This document shows, piece after piece, positions 7,716 through 14,169 of a stretch of 17,598 nucleotides of DNA. The notes beneath the pieces were generated by a model. It was not told the origin of the DNA. It saw only the letters and a list, made by a program, of their open reading frames with translations, and searched no databases. Source of the DNA: Candidatus Woesearchaeota archaeon. Its GTDB lineage: Archaea > Nanobdellota > Nanobdellia > SCGC-AAA011-G17 > JACPNG01. A program made the position numbers and the translations under genes. The first letter of the stretch is position 1. Every line of letters begins with the position of its first letter. The DNA is taken from assembly GCA_017609845.1 (NCBI GenBank), contig JAFCDD010000004.1, forward strand, positions 1-17,598. Reading direction: 5' to 3'.

Positions 7716-8027
7716 TTATCTTATAGTTATCGTTTCTTTTGCAAATCCAAGTTTCACAAGTTCTTCAACAGCTTTTTTTAAATGATTCCCTTGTAATTCT
7801 ATAGTACCACCTTTTGCAGTACCACCGCAAGCAAGTCTGGACTTAAGCTTCTTTGATAAATCTTTTATATCAATTTCTTTTTGATTTATCCCTTCAATGA
7901 TAGTCATTAATTTTCCAAACTTCCTTTTTACTGTTCTAACAGTTATTCTTTGATCTTCTTTTGCAATAACTTCACACACACACAGAGTGTCCTTAGGTAA
8001 TCCGCATTTTGGACATATTTCACTCAT
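7716..8027 (-). CDS. eif1: Translation initiation factor aIF1 (SUI1 family)
   Basis: Initiation factor that binds near the P site and enforces start-codon selection. At 103 aa it has an archaeal N-terminal mini zinc site (C5, C8, C16, C18). The SUI1 domain follows: RITVRTVKRKFGKLMTIIEG (residues 27-46), IDIKDLSKKLKSRLACGGT, then GGTIELQGNHLKKAVEEL with the conserved IELQG, and the ending LGFAKETITI. It overlaps uL29 by 4 bases (8024-8027). Confidence 0.96.
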   Translation of the reverse strand: MSEICPKCGLPKDTLCVCEVIAKEDQRITVRTVKRKFGKLMTIIEGINQKEIDIKDLSKKLKSRLACGGTAKGGTIELQGNHLKKAVEELVKLGFAKETITIR

Positions 8028-8254
8028 TCCTTTAATCTATCCTCCTTAGGTTTATTTTTTTCCAAATTTCCTATCCTTGTAAAAATCCGAGCTATAGTTT
8101 TCTTTACCTCCTTAACACCACCGGGATTTTGGGGAGGTGTTCCAGTTGAAATTTGAGCATTAATCTTGATTAATTCTTTTTTTAGTTCTATTAACTTACT
8201 CTTTAATTGTTCTTTTCCCATAGCCCTAAATTCATTTTTCTTTATTATCGCCAT
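8024..8254 (-). CDS. rpl29: 50S ribosomal protein uL29
   Basis: Small helical large-subunit protein at the tunnel exit, a docking point for SRP and other factors. At 76 aa it begins MAIIKKNEFRAMGKEQLKSK, closely matching the archaeal MAILR..EIREMSPEEL pattern, so I keep the start at 8254 even though it overlaps the uS3 gene by 23 bases. The next Met (8221) would delete conserved residues. The second helix has GTPPQNPGGVKEVKKTIARI, with the conserved N-P-G-V/I-R motif area. Confidence 0.95.
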   Translation of the reverse strand: MAIIKKNEFRAMGKEQLKSKLIELKKELIKINAQISTGTPPQNPGGVKEVKKTIARIFTRIGNLEKNKPKEDRLKE

Positions 8255-8957
8255 CTTCTTTCTCCTTTATTTCTTCTTTCTTTTCAGCTACCTTCTCATT
8301 TTTAACAGAGTTCTCAACTTCTTCTTCCTCTTTAACTGGTTCTTCTTCCTCAACTTCTGCTTTTTTAATAGTAACTTTGTCTGGAAATTTTATGTCTGGA
8401 GGTAAAATAGTAACCTTAACCCCGATGCTGCCTCGCTTAAGGTTAGCAACAGCATTAGCTCTTAAAACCTGCGTTTCAGAAACATCGCCAGATTTTTTCA
8501 AATAACCCTTAGAGAACCTCCAACTTTTAGCTCTGGACCCCGGAACACCAACGCCACCAATAACAATCTCTGCCCCAATCGCACCAGCACTCATAATCGA
8601 TTTTAATGTATTATATCCAATGAACTTAAATCTATTTGAACCATATCTTTCTAAAGTATAAACAATTCTGTCAACAACAGAGTTAGGATCTAAAAAAGGA
8701 TTTTCTATTTCTGCAACCTCTATTTGAGGATTTTCCATATCAAACTTATTTTTTAGGTTTGCAGTTAATCTTTTGATATTTTCTCCTTTCTTTCCAACAA
8801 TCAATCCAGGCCTAGATGTATATATGATGATCTTTTCACCCAATGGAGTCCGTCTTATTTCTATCTTACTGTGTCCAGATCTTGTTAATTCCTTAGCTAC
8901 AAATTCCTGAACCAGGTGTTCTTTAATTTTTTGCGAAACAAATTTTCTTTCAATCAT
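8232..8957 (-). CDS. rps3: 30S ribosomal protein uS3 with acidic/Lys tail
   Basis: Small-subunit head protein at the mRNA entry tunnel. At 241 aa, residues 1-95 form the KH type-II domain, with the RNA-binding loop LIVGKKGEN (52-60). Residues about 100-190 form the C-terminal S3 domain, including NTLKSIMSAGAIGAEIVIGG, VPGSRAKSWRFSKGYLKKSG and GSIGVKVTILPPD. Residues 200-241 are a Glu/Lys-rich low-complexity tail, a common but variable S3 ending. The start overlaps uL22 by 4 bases; the 3' end overlaps uL29 by 23 bases. Confidence 0.97.
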   Translation of the reverse strand: MIERKFVSQKIKEHLVQEFVAKELTRSGHSKIEIRRTPLGEKIIIYTSRPGLIVGKKGENIKRLTANLKNKFDMENPQIEVAEIENPFLDPNSVVDRIVYTLERYGSNRFKFIGYNTLKSIMSAGAIGAEIVIGGVGVPGSRAKSWRFSKGYLKKSGDVSETQVLRANAVANLKRGSIGVKVTILPPDIKFPDKVTIKKAEVEEEEPVKEEEEVENSVKNEKVAEKKEEIKEKEDGDNKEK

Positions 8958-9397
8958 TTTTTATTTTCCGTTTTCTCCTTTTTCTGTTCTTTTTCTTCAA
9001 CAATAACTTCTACATGGGTTCTTTTCATTTTTCTTCTAAAAAACCTTCCATAATGCCAGGGAGCAGATGCCCTATCAGCCTTAACGCTTTTTATAATTAG
9101 GTTTTTAGTGTCCAGACCCTTATCATGAGCATTGCCCTCAACACTATTTAATAATCTTAAAATTTCTGAACAAGCATTTTTAGGAAATCTTCCAGAGGAA
9201 ATCCTTCCCCTTTTATGCCCCATATCTTTGTTAAATCTTCTAAATGGAATAGCTACTTTTTTTTCAATAACATCTTTTAAAATATTTTTAGCTTTTTCAA
9301 GATTCTTCCCCCTAATAAAATTACATATTTCAATACTTTGTTTGGTAGAAATTGAAAGATCCCTACCGCTTACCTTTGCAATATGTGCTGATTTCAT
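8954..9397 (-). CDS. rpl22: 50S ribosomal protein uL22
   Basis: Large-subunit protein whose hairpin lines the nascent-peptide tunnel. At 147 aa it is the archaeal form. Family markers are AKVSGRDLSISTKQSIEICN (residues 7-26), the helix with IRGKNLEKAKNIL, VAIPFRRFNKDMGHKRGRIS (about 48-67) and the C-terminal beta hairpin DRASAPWHYGRFFRRKMKRT with HVEVIV. A short Lys/Glu tail ends the protein. It overlaps uS19 and uS3 by 4 bases each. Confidence 0.97.
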   Translation of the reverse strand: MKSAHIAKVSGRDLSISTKQSIEICNFIRGKNLEKAKNILKDVIEKKVAIPFRRFNKDMGHKRGRISSGRFPKNACSEILRLLNSVEGNAHDKGLDTKNLIIKSVKADRASAPWHYGRFFRRKMKRTHVEVIVEEKEQKKEKTENKK

Positions 9398-9789
9398 TTG
9401 ACGCTTATAGCCGAGCTAGATCTTGTAGCTCCTACTCCTGGTGCAGAATGTGTTACTCTATTCCTAGTTAAACTAAATTCTCCAAGATAATGTCCAATCA
9501 TTTCTGGGATGATCATAATAGCGATAAAATTTTTACCATTGTGAATATGAATCGTTAATCCAACCATTTCTGGAAGAACAACCATGTTTCTGCAATGTGT
9601 TTTTATTGATTTTTTATATTTTCCATCATTAGTCTTTCTCACCTTATTCAACAGAACCTTCTGGCTATCACTAAATCCCCTTAACAAACTTCTTTTTTGT
9701 CTTGTTGGTAAAAGTTTTAAAAACTCTTTGACATCCATACTCTTTAATTCTTCTAAATTCTTGCCGCGAAATATAAACTCTCTTGCCAT
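9394..9789 (-). CDS. rps19: 30S ribosomal protein uS19
   Basis: Small-subunit head protein contacting the A-site region. At 131 aa it is typical of archaea. It starts with FIFRGKNLEELKSMDVKEF and continues with LLPTRQKRSLLRGFSDSQK. The conserved C-terminal half holds KTHCRNMVVLPEMVGLTI, HIHNGKNFIAIMIIPEMIGH, YLGEFSLTRNRVTHSAPGV and the final GATRSS. The start is one base after the uL2 stop, and the stop overlaps uL22 by 4 bases. Confidence 0.97.
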   Translation of the reverse strand: MAREFIFRGKNLEELKSMDVKEFLKLLPTRQKRSLLRGFSDSQKVLLNKVRKTNDGKYKKSIKTHCRNMVVLPEMVGLTIHIHNGKNFIAIMIIPEMIGHYLGEFSLTRNRVTHSAPGVGATRSSSAISVK

Positions 9790-9790
9790 T

Positions 9791-10492
9791 TTATTTCTTC
9801 TTTCCAGTCCTCCTAGCCCTTATTAATCCTATGTTTCTTCCAGGCGGTGCATTTCTTGGAGGAGTTTTCGGCTTACCAACATTCCTTCCACGTCCAGAAC
9901 CAAATGGGTGGTCTACAGCATTCATAGCAACACCACTTGTTCTTGGATATAATCTTCCTTTAGCTTTCATAGCATGATATTTTGTTCCAGCCTTAACAAA
10001 AGGCTTGTCTTTTTTTCCTCCGCCAGCAACAACTCCAATAATAGCCATACATTCTGGATTTAATGTTCTCTGTTTTTTTGAAGGCAATTTGATTATTATT
10101 CTATCAGGAAATTTTGCAACTATCCTAGCAAAGCTACCTGCAGACCTACAATATGAAGGCTTTCCAGGTTGAGATTCAATGTTAAAAATTGATTTTCCTT
10201 CAGGGATATCCTTTAAAGGTAAAATATTTCCAGACTTTATCTCCTTACCATTTACCTTAATTGTGTCATTAACCACAATTCCTTGCGGTGCAGGAATAAT
10301 TATCTTTTCATCTTTAAAATCAATCTTTGCTAAAGGAGCAGAATGCCCCGCACAATGAATTAGTTCTACTACTTTTCCTTCCATAACGCCTTTCTTCTTA
10401 GGGCTAGTTATTTCTCCTTTAAATTTATGACTTTTTGCCCTATAAGTAGGAGTACCTTTCCCCCTCCTTTGTGTTATTAGTGGCTTTCCCAT
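9791..10492 (-). CDS. rpl2: 50S ribosomal protein uL2
   Basis: Large-subunit protein next to the peptidyl-transferase centre, required for subunit joining. At 233 aa it is the standard archaeal length. The N-terminus has RRGKGTPTYRAKSHKFKG, and the OB domain includes ELIHCAGHSAPLAKI. The SH3-like domain has SQPGKPSYCRSAGSFARIV. The C-terminal loop SGVAMNAVDHPFGSGRGRNV (about residues 186-205) carries the highly conserved His195 (equivalent to the bacterial catalytic-centre-proximal His). One-base gaps separate it from uL23 and uS19. Confidence 0.98.
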   Translation of the reverse strand: MGKPLITQRRGKGTPTYRAKSHKFKGEITSPKKKGVMEGKVVELIHCAGHSAPLAKIDFKDEKIIIPAPQGIVVNDTIKVNGKEIKSGNILPLKDIPEGKSIFNIESQPGKPSYCRSAGSFARIVAKFPDRIIIKLPSKKQRTLNPECMAIIGVVAGGGKKDKPFVKAGTKYHAMKAKGRLYPRTSGVAMNAVDHPFGSGRGRNVGKPKTPPRNAPPGRNIGLIRARRTGKKK

Positions 10493-10493
10493 T

Positions 10494-10754
10494 TTATATC
10501 AGTCCTAATTGAGTTGCAACATCCATTGCAGGAGTGCTCTCATCTAATTTTAAATAAGCCTTTTTTTTATTGTTTGGCAATATTGTAGTATTAACTTTCA
10601 AAACTTTAACTTTGAAAATTTTCTCAACAGAGTCCTTTATTTCATTTTTTTTTGCCTTTCTATGCACAATAAATATCATTTTATTTTCATTCTGCATTAA
10701 CCTTACAGCTTTTTCAGTTGTAAGAGGATATTTAATTATTGAAAATTCTTTCAT
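10494..10754 (-). CDS. rpl23: 50S ribosomal protein uL23
   Basis: Large-subunit protein at the tunnel exit and a docking site for SRP and Sec. At 86 aa it is the short archaeal form. The start IIKYPLTTEKAVRLMQNENK (residues 6-25) holds the family P-x-x-T-E-K-A motif. The centre has FIVHRKAKKNEIKDSVEKIF and VKVLKVNTTILPNNKKKAYL, and the end has DVATQLGLI. The ATG overlaps uL4 by 4 bases, and the stop is one base from uL2. Confidence 0.97.
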   Translation of the reverse strand: MKEFSIIKYPLTTEKAVRLMQNENKMIFIVHRKAKKNEIKDSVEKIFKVKVLKVNTTILPNNKKKAYLKLDESTPAMDVATQLGLI

Positions 10755-11560
10755 TTTTTCTTTTCCATAAACAATTTTTCTTTATTCATTTTTTCTAAAG
10801 CATTCTCACTATAAATTGTAAGCCTTCCGGCATTACAACCCGGAGCAAGCAATTCAGCATTAATGTTTTTGATTTTTGTTATATCAATTCCTTGTAAATT
10901 TTTTCCAGTATCAATTAAATCACATTTATCACTCACAACAATCAAAGGACCTTTTTTTATCCTATATTTTCTTCCTCTGGATTTTCCTTTTCCAGCCCTT
11001 ATTTTTTTCTCGCTTATCCTTTCTAATTCTTTTTCTAAACCAACTTTAATCAAAAACTCTTTCAATTCTTTTGCCTTTTTTATTTTTTCAATGCTTTTAT
11101 CAACAATGATTGGAGTTTCTTTAAATAAATGACCGCGTGATTTAACTAACTCTTTGTTCAATGTAGCTCCCAATGCAGACCTAATAGCTTTTCTTCTCTC
11201 CTTAATATTTATTTTTTTACTAAAATCTTTCACAGCTTTCGGAGGATGAGCTTTCCGTCCACCAACTGTTCCAGGAGCAACCGCTGCAGTAAAAACAAAT
11301 TGGGTTCCTCTTCTAGTCATTACTTTTCTTGGGACCCTGGATATTCCTCTTCCATAACCTCCCCTATACTTTCTCCTTCTTCTAGATAATTTTGCACTTT
11401 GTCTCATTCCTGCATCTGACTTAGCCCCATAAGCTTGTCTTTTATTGGATTGAATAGCCAAAACAGCCCGTTTTATTAAATCCGGCCTATACTCTTCCTT
11501 AAACTGTTCAGGCAAATTAGCATCTTTAACCTTTTCACCTTTCAAATTAACAACCCTCAT
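10751..11560 (-). CDS. rpl4: 50S ribosomal protein uL4 (archaeal/eukaryotic type)
   Basis: Large-subunit protein whose long loop reaches into the nascent-peptide tunnel. At 269 aa it is the archaeal length. NLPEQFKEEYRPDLIKRAVL (residues 15-34) opens the fold. The tunnel loop is the Arg/Gly-rich stretch around 62-108: KYRGGYGRGISRVPRKVMTR, FVFTAAVAPGTVGGRKAHPP. The C-terminal half has KGPLIVVSDKCDLID and APGCNAGRLTIYSENALEKM. It overlaps uL3 and uL23 by 4 bases each. Confidence 0.98.
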   Translation of the reverse strand: MRVVNLKGEKVKDANLPEQFKEEYRPDLIKRAVLAIQSNKRQAYGAKSDAGMRQSAKLSRRRRKYRGGYGRGISRVPRKVMTRRGTQFVFTAAVAPGTVGGRKAHPPKAVKDFSKKINIKERRKAIRSALGATLNKELVKSRGHLFKETPIIVDKSIEKIKKAKELKEFLIKVGLEKELERISEKKIRAGKGKSRGRKYRIKKGPLIVVSDKCDLIDTGKNLQGIDITKIKNINAELLAPGCNAGRLTIYSENALEKMNKEKLFMEKKK

Positions 11561-12507
11561 TGTTTACTCCGTAAATTAATTGTTTTAATTTCAATTTGAT
11601 AACCTTTGTTTTTTGGTCTTATCGGTTCTGTTAAAATAATTGGTCTTTTTACCGGACCGGGAATAGAACCTTTTAACAACAAGTAATTATTTTTGATCAA
11701 TCCATAATGCAAAAAACCACCCTTAGGATTAATTTCTTCAGGTTTATCACCAGTTTTTAACAACCATTTATTATATTCTGTTCTTAAATGATAGCCCATC
11801 TTTCCTGGTTGAGGAACCGTATAACTTACTCTTTTAGGAGTCCAAGCACCTAATGTACCAATACCTCTTTTAGTTTTCTCAGATTTGTGCTGCCTTATAA
11901 TAACACCATACCTTTTTACTGTTCCCTGAAAACCCTTTCCAGTTGTAACTCCATGAACATCTACAAAATTACCTTCATTAAAAACATCATTTAATTTAAT
12001 TTCTTTATCTAAATATTCTTTAGCAATTTTTAATTTAGTTTCTTTATCTCCAGAAATCTCAAGTTCAAATAAATCTGGTTTTTTCTTACCTATGCCAATT
12101 AATTTAGGCTGACTATAAACAACCAATCTTAGATCATCAAATTCTTTTGGTTCTTGACTTTTCTTAATTTTTATTTTTCTAGCTAATTCCTTGTCGATTT
12201 TTGAAGAAAGAAGCATAGAAAGAGGGTTTAAAACATCATCTCGTTTTTTATAGAATCGAATCCCTAAAATTCTTAGGGGAGGACACTCAATCACTGTAAC
12301 AGGAACACTAATCATGTTTCCTTTATTAACAGATTCAGAATTATCCCTCATATTAATGTGAGTCATACCAGCCTTATAACCCAGAAACCCTAATATTTTT
12401 CCTTCTTTTGATTTAGCCCAAGACCTTATTCTCGGAATTATTTTTTTAGCCTTCTTTCTAGGCCAAAACTGCAAACTTCCTCTCCTAGGTGAACGTATTG
12501 TAGGCAT
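11557..12507 (-). CDS. rpl3: 50S ribosomal protein uL3 (first gene of the super-operon)
   Basis: Large-subunit protein that organises the peptidyl-transferase region. From ATG at 12507 it is 316 aa, starting MPTIRSPRRGSLQFWPRKKA, which matches archaeal L3 (MPKINRPRRGSL...). Other markers are GFLGYKAGMTHI (about residues 39-50), DVHGVTTGKGFQGTVKRYGV and the W-containing finger ending TLGAWTPKRVSYTVPQPGKM. The open frame extends upstream to a TTG at 12549, but those 14 codons fall inside two leader hairpins and do not match the family. A purine-rich GAGAGAA precedes the chosen ATG. Confidence 0.97.
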   Translation of the reverse strand: MPTIRSPRRGSLQFWPRKKAKKIIPRIRSWAKSKEGKILGFLGYKAGMTHINMRDNSESVNKGNMISVPVTVIECPPLRILGIRFYKKRDDVLNPLSMLLSSKIDKELARKIKIKKSQEPKEFDDLRLVVYSQPKLIGIGKKKPDLFELEISGDKETKLKIAKEYLDKEIKLNDVFNEGNFVDVHGVTTGKGFQGTVKRYGVIIRQHKSEKTKRGIGTLGAWTPKRVSYTVPQPGKMGYHLRTEYNKWLLKTGDKPEEINPKGGFLHYGLIKNNYLLLKGSIPGPVKRPIILTEPIRPKNKGYQIEIKTINLRSKQ

Positions 12508-12524
12508 TTTTCTCTCTATGAACA

Positions 12525-12568
12525 CACTCACTTTTCGCGTGAGTGGCAAGTTAAAGACATCAACTTGC
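12525..12568 (-). promoter_or_regulatory. Tandem hairpins in the uL3 leader
   Basis: Two perfect 7-bp stems lie back to back directly upstream of the uL3 start. The first is CACTCAC/GTGAGTG (12525-12531 with 12539-12545) around a 7-base loop. The second is GCAAGTT/AACTTGC (12546-12552 with 12562-12568) around a 9-base loop. In an AT-rich region two adjacent perfect GC-containing stems are unlikely by chance. They would be transcribed in the operon leader from either candidate promoter. A role in autoregulation of the ribosomal protein operon is an inference; no known leader family was recognised. Confidence 0.6.
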
Positions 12569-12588
12569 GCTCGCCTTATAGAATCAGC

Positions 12589-12660
12589 GGCTGTATACTT
12601 ATTAGATAACCTTTACTAGCCATCTTGTAATCAGTAGGGTGATGCTCTAAGGATACAGCC
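12589..12660 (-). other. 72-base inverted-repeat element with an 8-bp closing stem
   Basis: GGCTGTAT at 12589-12596 pairs perfectly with ATACAGCC at 12653-12660. Inside, TTAGA (12602-12606) can pair with TCTAA (12646-12650), and AGC(c)ATC (12618-12624) with GATGC(T) (12641-12646). The result is a nested hairpin. Its size and closing stem look tRNA-like, but there is no T-arm (no GTTCRAAT-like loop) on either strand. It could be leader RNA structure if transcription starts near 12695, a small RNA, or a DNA-level element next to the TATA box at 12663-12670. Strand and function are unknown. Confidence 0.45.
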
Positions 12661-12662
12661 TA

Positions 12663-12670
12663 TTTATAAA
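12663..12670 (-). promoter_or_regulatory. Candidate TATA box for the ribosomal protein operon
   Basis: TTTATAAA, preceded on the minus strand by ATAAAC as a possible BRE. Initiation about 25 bases downstream (near 12637) would give a uL3 leader of about 130 bases containing the tandem hairpins. The box is palindromic, so direction is not fixed by sequence alone. Confidence 0.5.
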
Positions 12671-12712
12671 GTTTATGATTTTAAGAATAAAAGGAATGCC
12701 TTATTAAAAAAA

Positions 12713-12733
12713 GGAAATATTTAAATATTTTCC
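12713..12733. promoter_or_regulatory. Palindromic AT box between the histone gene and the ribosomal operon
   Basis: AAATATTTAAATATTT (12715-12730) is a perfect 16-base palindrome flanked by GG and CC. Read on the plus strand it gives a TATA box whose start site would fall near 12750, about 20 bases before the histone ATG. Read on the minus strand it could drive the ribosomal operon with a longer leader of about 185 bases. Bidirectional use is an inference from symmetry. Confidence 0.55.
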
Positions 12734-12772
12734 TCAGAATCCAATAATAAAACAATCTTGGAGGGTTTTGAA

Positions 12773-12982
12773 ATGAGAAAAAGAATTTTGCCTCTAGCCG
12801 CAATGGAATCCATATTAAAAAAGAGATCTAGTGCAGTAAGAGTAAGTAATAGTGCTAAAGAAGCATTAAGAGACATTTTAGAGGAAATAGGAGAAGAAAT
12901 AGGAGAAAAAGCAATTAAGTTAGCACATCATTCTGGTAGAAAAACTGTAAAAGATGTTGACATTAAGTTAGCTGCCAAATAA
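12773..12982 (+). CDS. Archaeal histone (HMf-like)
   Basis: Chromosomal DNA-wrapping protein, a histone-fold dimer that stacks into hypernucleosomes. 69 aa from ATG at 12773, the normal archaeal length: LPLAAMESILKKRSSAVRVS (residues 6-25) forms helix 1 and loop 1. AKEALRDILEEIGEEIGEKA forms the long helix 2, and HHSGRKTVKDVDIKLAAK forms loop 2 (RKTVK, residues 56-60) and helix 3. A GGAGGG ribosome-binding site at 12760-12765 fixes this start over a TTG at 12758. It is divergent from the ribosomal operon, and its stop is 2 bases from the end of the convergent zinc-ribbon gene. Confidence 0.96.
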   Translation: MRKRILPLAAMESILKKRSSAVRVSNSAKEALRDILEEIGEEIGEKAIKLAHHSGRKTVKDVDIKLAAK

Positions 12983-12984
12983 CC

Positions 12985-13398
12985 TTATTTCATCTTTTTT
13001 GTAATATCAATATCTTTGTTACATTTCTTACATTGAAATCTTAAAACCTCAACAGATTTCCTTTTGCCAGTCTCTTCATTTATTTTAGAAACCTTTTTTC
13101 TTTTAAATGGAATCTGTGTTTCACCTTCAAAACCACAAAAAGGACATTTATATTTGATATTGCAAGTTAATTTTTCTTCATATTCTTTTTTCTCTTCAAT
13201 ATTATCACAACTAGAACAAACATACTCGGTAGCCCTAACTTTTATTTTACCGGTTTTGGGATTTTTGGGCTTACTCATTAAACCTTCATTACATTTATCA
13301 CACTTCTCTTTAAAAACCCATGCAGATATCCTGCCGTCCCCAATAATCCTTCTAGTAAAATAAACACATTCATCCATTGATTCTGGTTCTTTTAACAT
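12985..13398 (-). CDS. Conserved small protein with two zinc ribbons, function unknown
   Basis: 137 aa with two predicted zinc ribbons. The first uses CDKC (C33, C36) with CSSC (C62, C65). The second uses CPFC (near residue 85) with CKKC (near residue 127). The N-terminus carries MDECVYFTRRIIGDGRISAW, and the C-terminus ends DIDITKKMK. I recall similar uncharacterised proteins in DPANN archaea but know no function; such ribbons occur in nucleic-acid-binding and translation-related proteins. The start is Met at 13398, with Met8 (13377) an alternative. It lies 16 bases downstream of the aminotransferase-like gene, probably in one transcript. Confidence 0.75.
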   Translation of the reverse strand: MLKEPESMDECVYFTRRIIGDGRISAWVFKEKCDKCNEGLMSKPKNPKTGKIKVRATEYVCSSCDNIEEKKEYEEKLTCNIKYKCPFCGFEGETQIPFKRKKVSKINEETGKRKSVEVLRFQCKKCNKDIDITKKMK

Positions 13399-13414
13399 TT
13401 TTATTTGTTTAATT

Positions 13415-14161
13415 TTATTTTTTATTTAAATCTTTTCTTTTCAACTCAATACTCACAGCACCACAATTAACCCTTATATACCTAGGACACAAAGTATATT
13501 CATAATTATTTTTATTACAATACTTAATTATTTCTTCTTTATTATCATGAAACTTAACAATTACATTAATACCTCTTTTATCTTTATGAATTATATCAAA
13601 CTCTTTTAATTCACCCTTAACTTTTTTATTTAATTTATCAAATTCTTTCCATCTTTCCTTAATATTTTTTAATTTTCTATTTAATTTATTATAATCTCCT
13701 TCAAAATCTTCCTCAACACCTAATTCATTATCACTTGCAATAAAACCACCATAACCCAAATCAACAGTTTTCCATTTACCAAAACTACCGAAAATAATAT
13801 CTCCCACCTTGGCAATCTCTAAACCCAAACTCCCAGAAACATCATTAATCACCAAACATTTTTTCTTTTTACAGATATTATAAATTTCTTTCATTGGCTG
13901 CTCAGCAAAATATCCAGTTAAGCTATTAATCAATAAAACAGAATTAGAATTAACTTTTTTCTTTAAATCATTTAGATCAACAATACCATAATCTGTTTTT
14001 AATTTTATAATCTTTTTAGGATATTGATAATAAGTAATCCACCCACCCTGGTCTTGAATTAAAAAAGTTTTATCCTTAAATTCTTTAGAAATAAATTTTA
14101 TCGCTTTATTTCCTCTGCTTAAAAAATAAATATTTTTTTTATTAATTAATTTTTTAAACAT
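13415..14161 (-). CDS. Short PLP-dependent fold-type-I protein (DegT/aminotransferase-like)
   Basis: 248 aa, much shorter than the 350-400 aa typical of the fold. The core is recognisable: SRGNKA (residues 15-20) in the cofactor phosphate-binding position, a strand ending LINSLTGYF, then VINDVSGSLGLE with Asp107 placed to pair with the PLP pyridine nitrogen. DIIFGSFGKWKTVDLGYGGF follows, in which Lys129 is the likely Schiff-base lysine. The C-terminal small domain includes CPRYIRVNCGA, where Arg227/Arg230 could bind a substrate carboxylate. The usual N-terminal 50-60 residues are absent. The substrate is unknown. A GGAGG lies in the end of the upstream gene, with an 8-base intergenic gap. Confidence 0.72.
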   Translation of the reverse strand: MFKKLINKKNIYFLSRGNKAIKFISKEFKDKTFLIQDQGGWITYYQYPKKIIKLKTDYGIVDLNDLKKKVNSNSVLLINSLTGYFAEQPMKEIYNICKKKKCLVINDVSGSLGLEIAKVGDIIFGSFGKWKTVDLGYGGFIASDNELGVEEDFEGDYNKLNRKLKNIKERWKEFDKLNKKVKGELKEFDIIHKDKRGINVIVKFHDNKEEIIKYCNKNNYEYTLCPRYIRVNCGAVSIELKRKDLNKK

Positions 14162-14169
14162 ATTATTAT

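Noticed and set aside
12508..12549. TTG-initiated 14-codon extension of uL3.
   Set aside because: It falls within leader hairpins and has no match to the archaeal uL3 N-terminus. The ATG at 12507 gives the canonical MPTIRSPRRGSL start.
12589..12660. tRNA gene in the operon leader.
   Set aside because: The size and acceptor-like stem fit, but neither strand has a T-arm, a D-arm GG or a usable anticodon stem.
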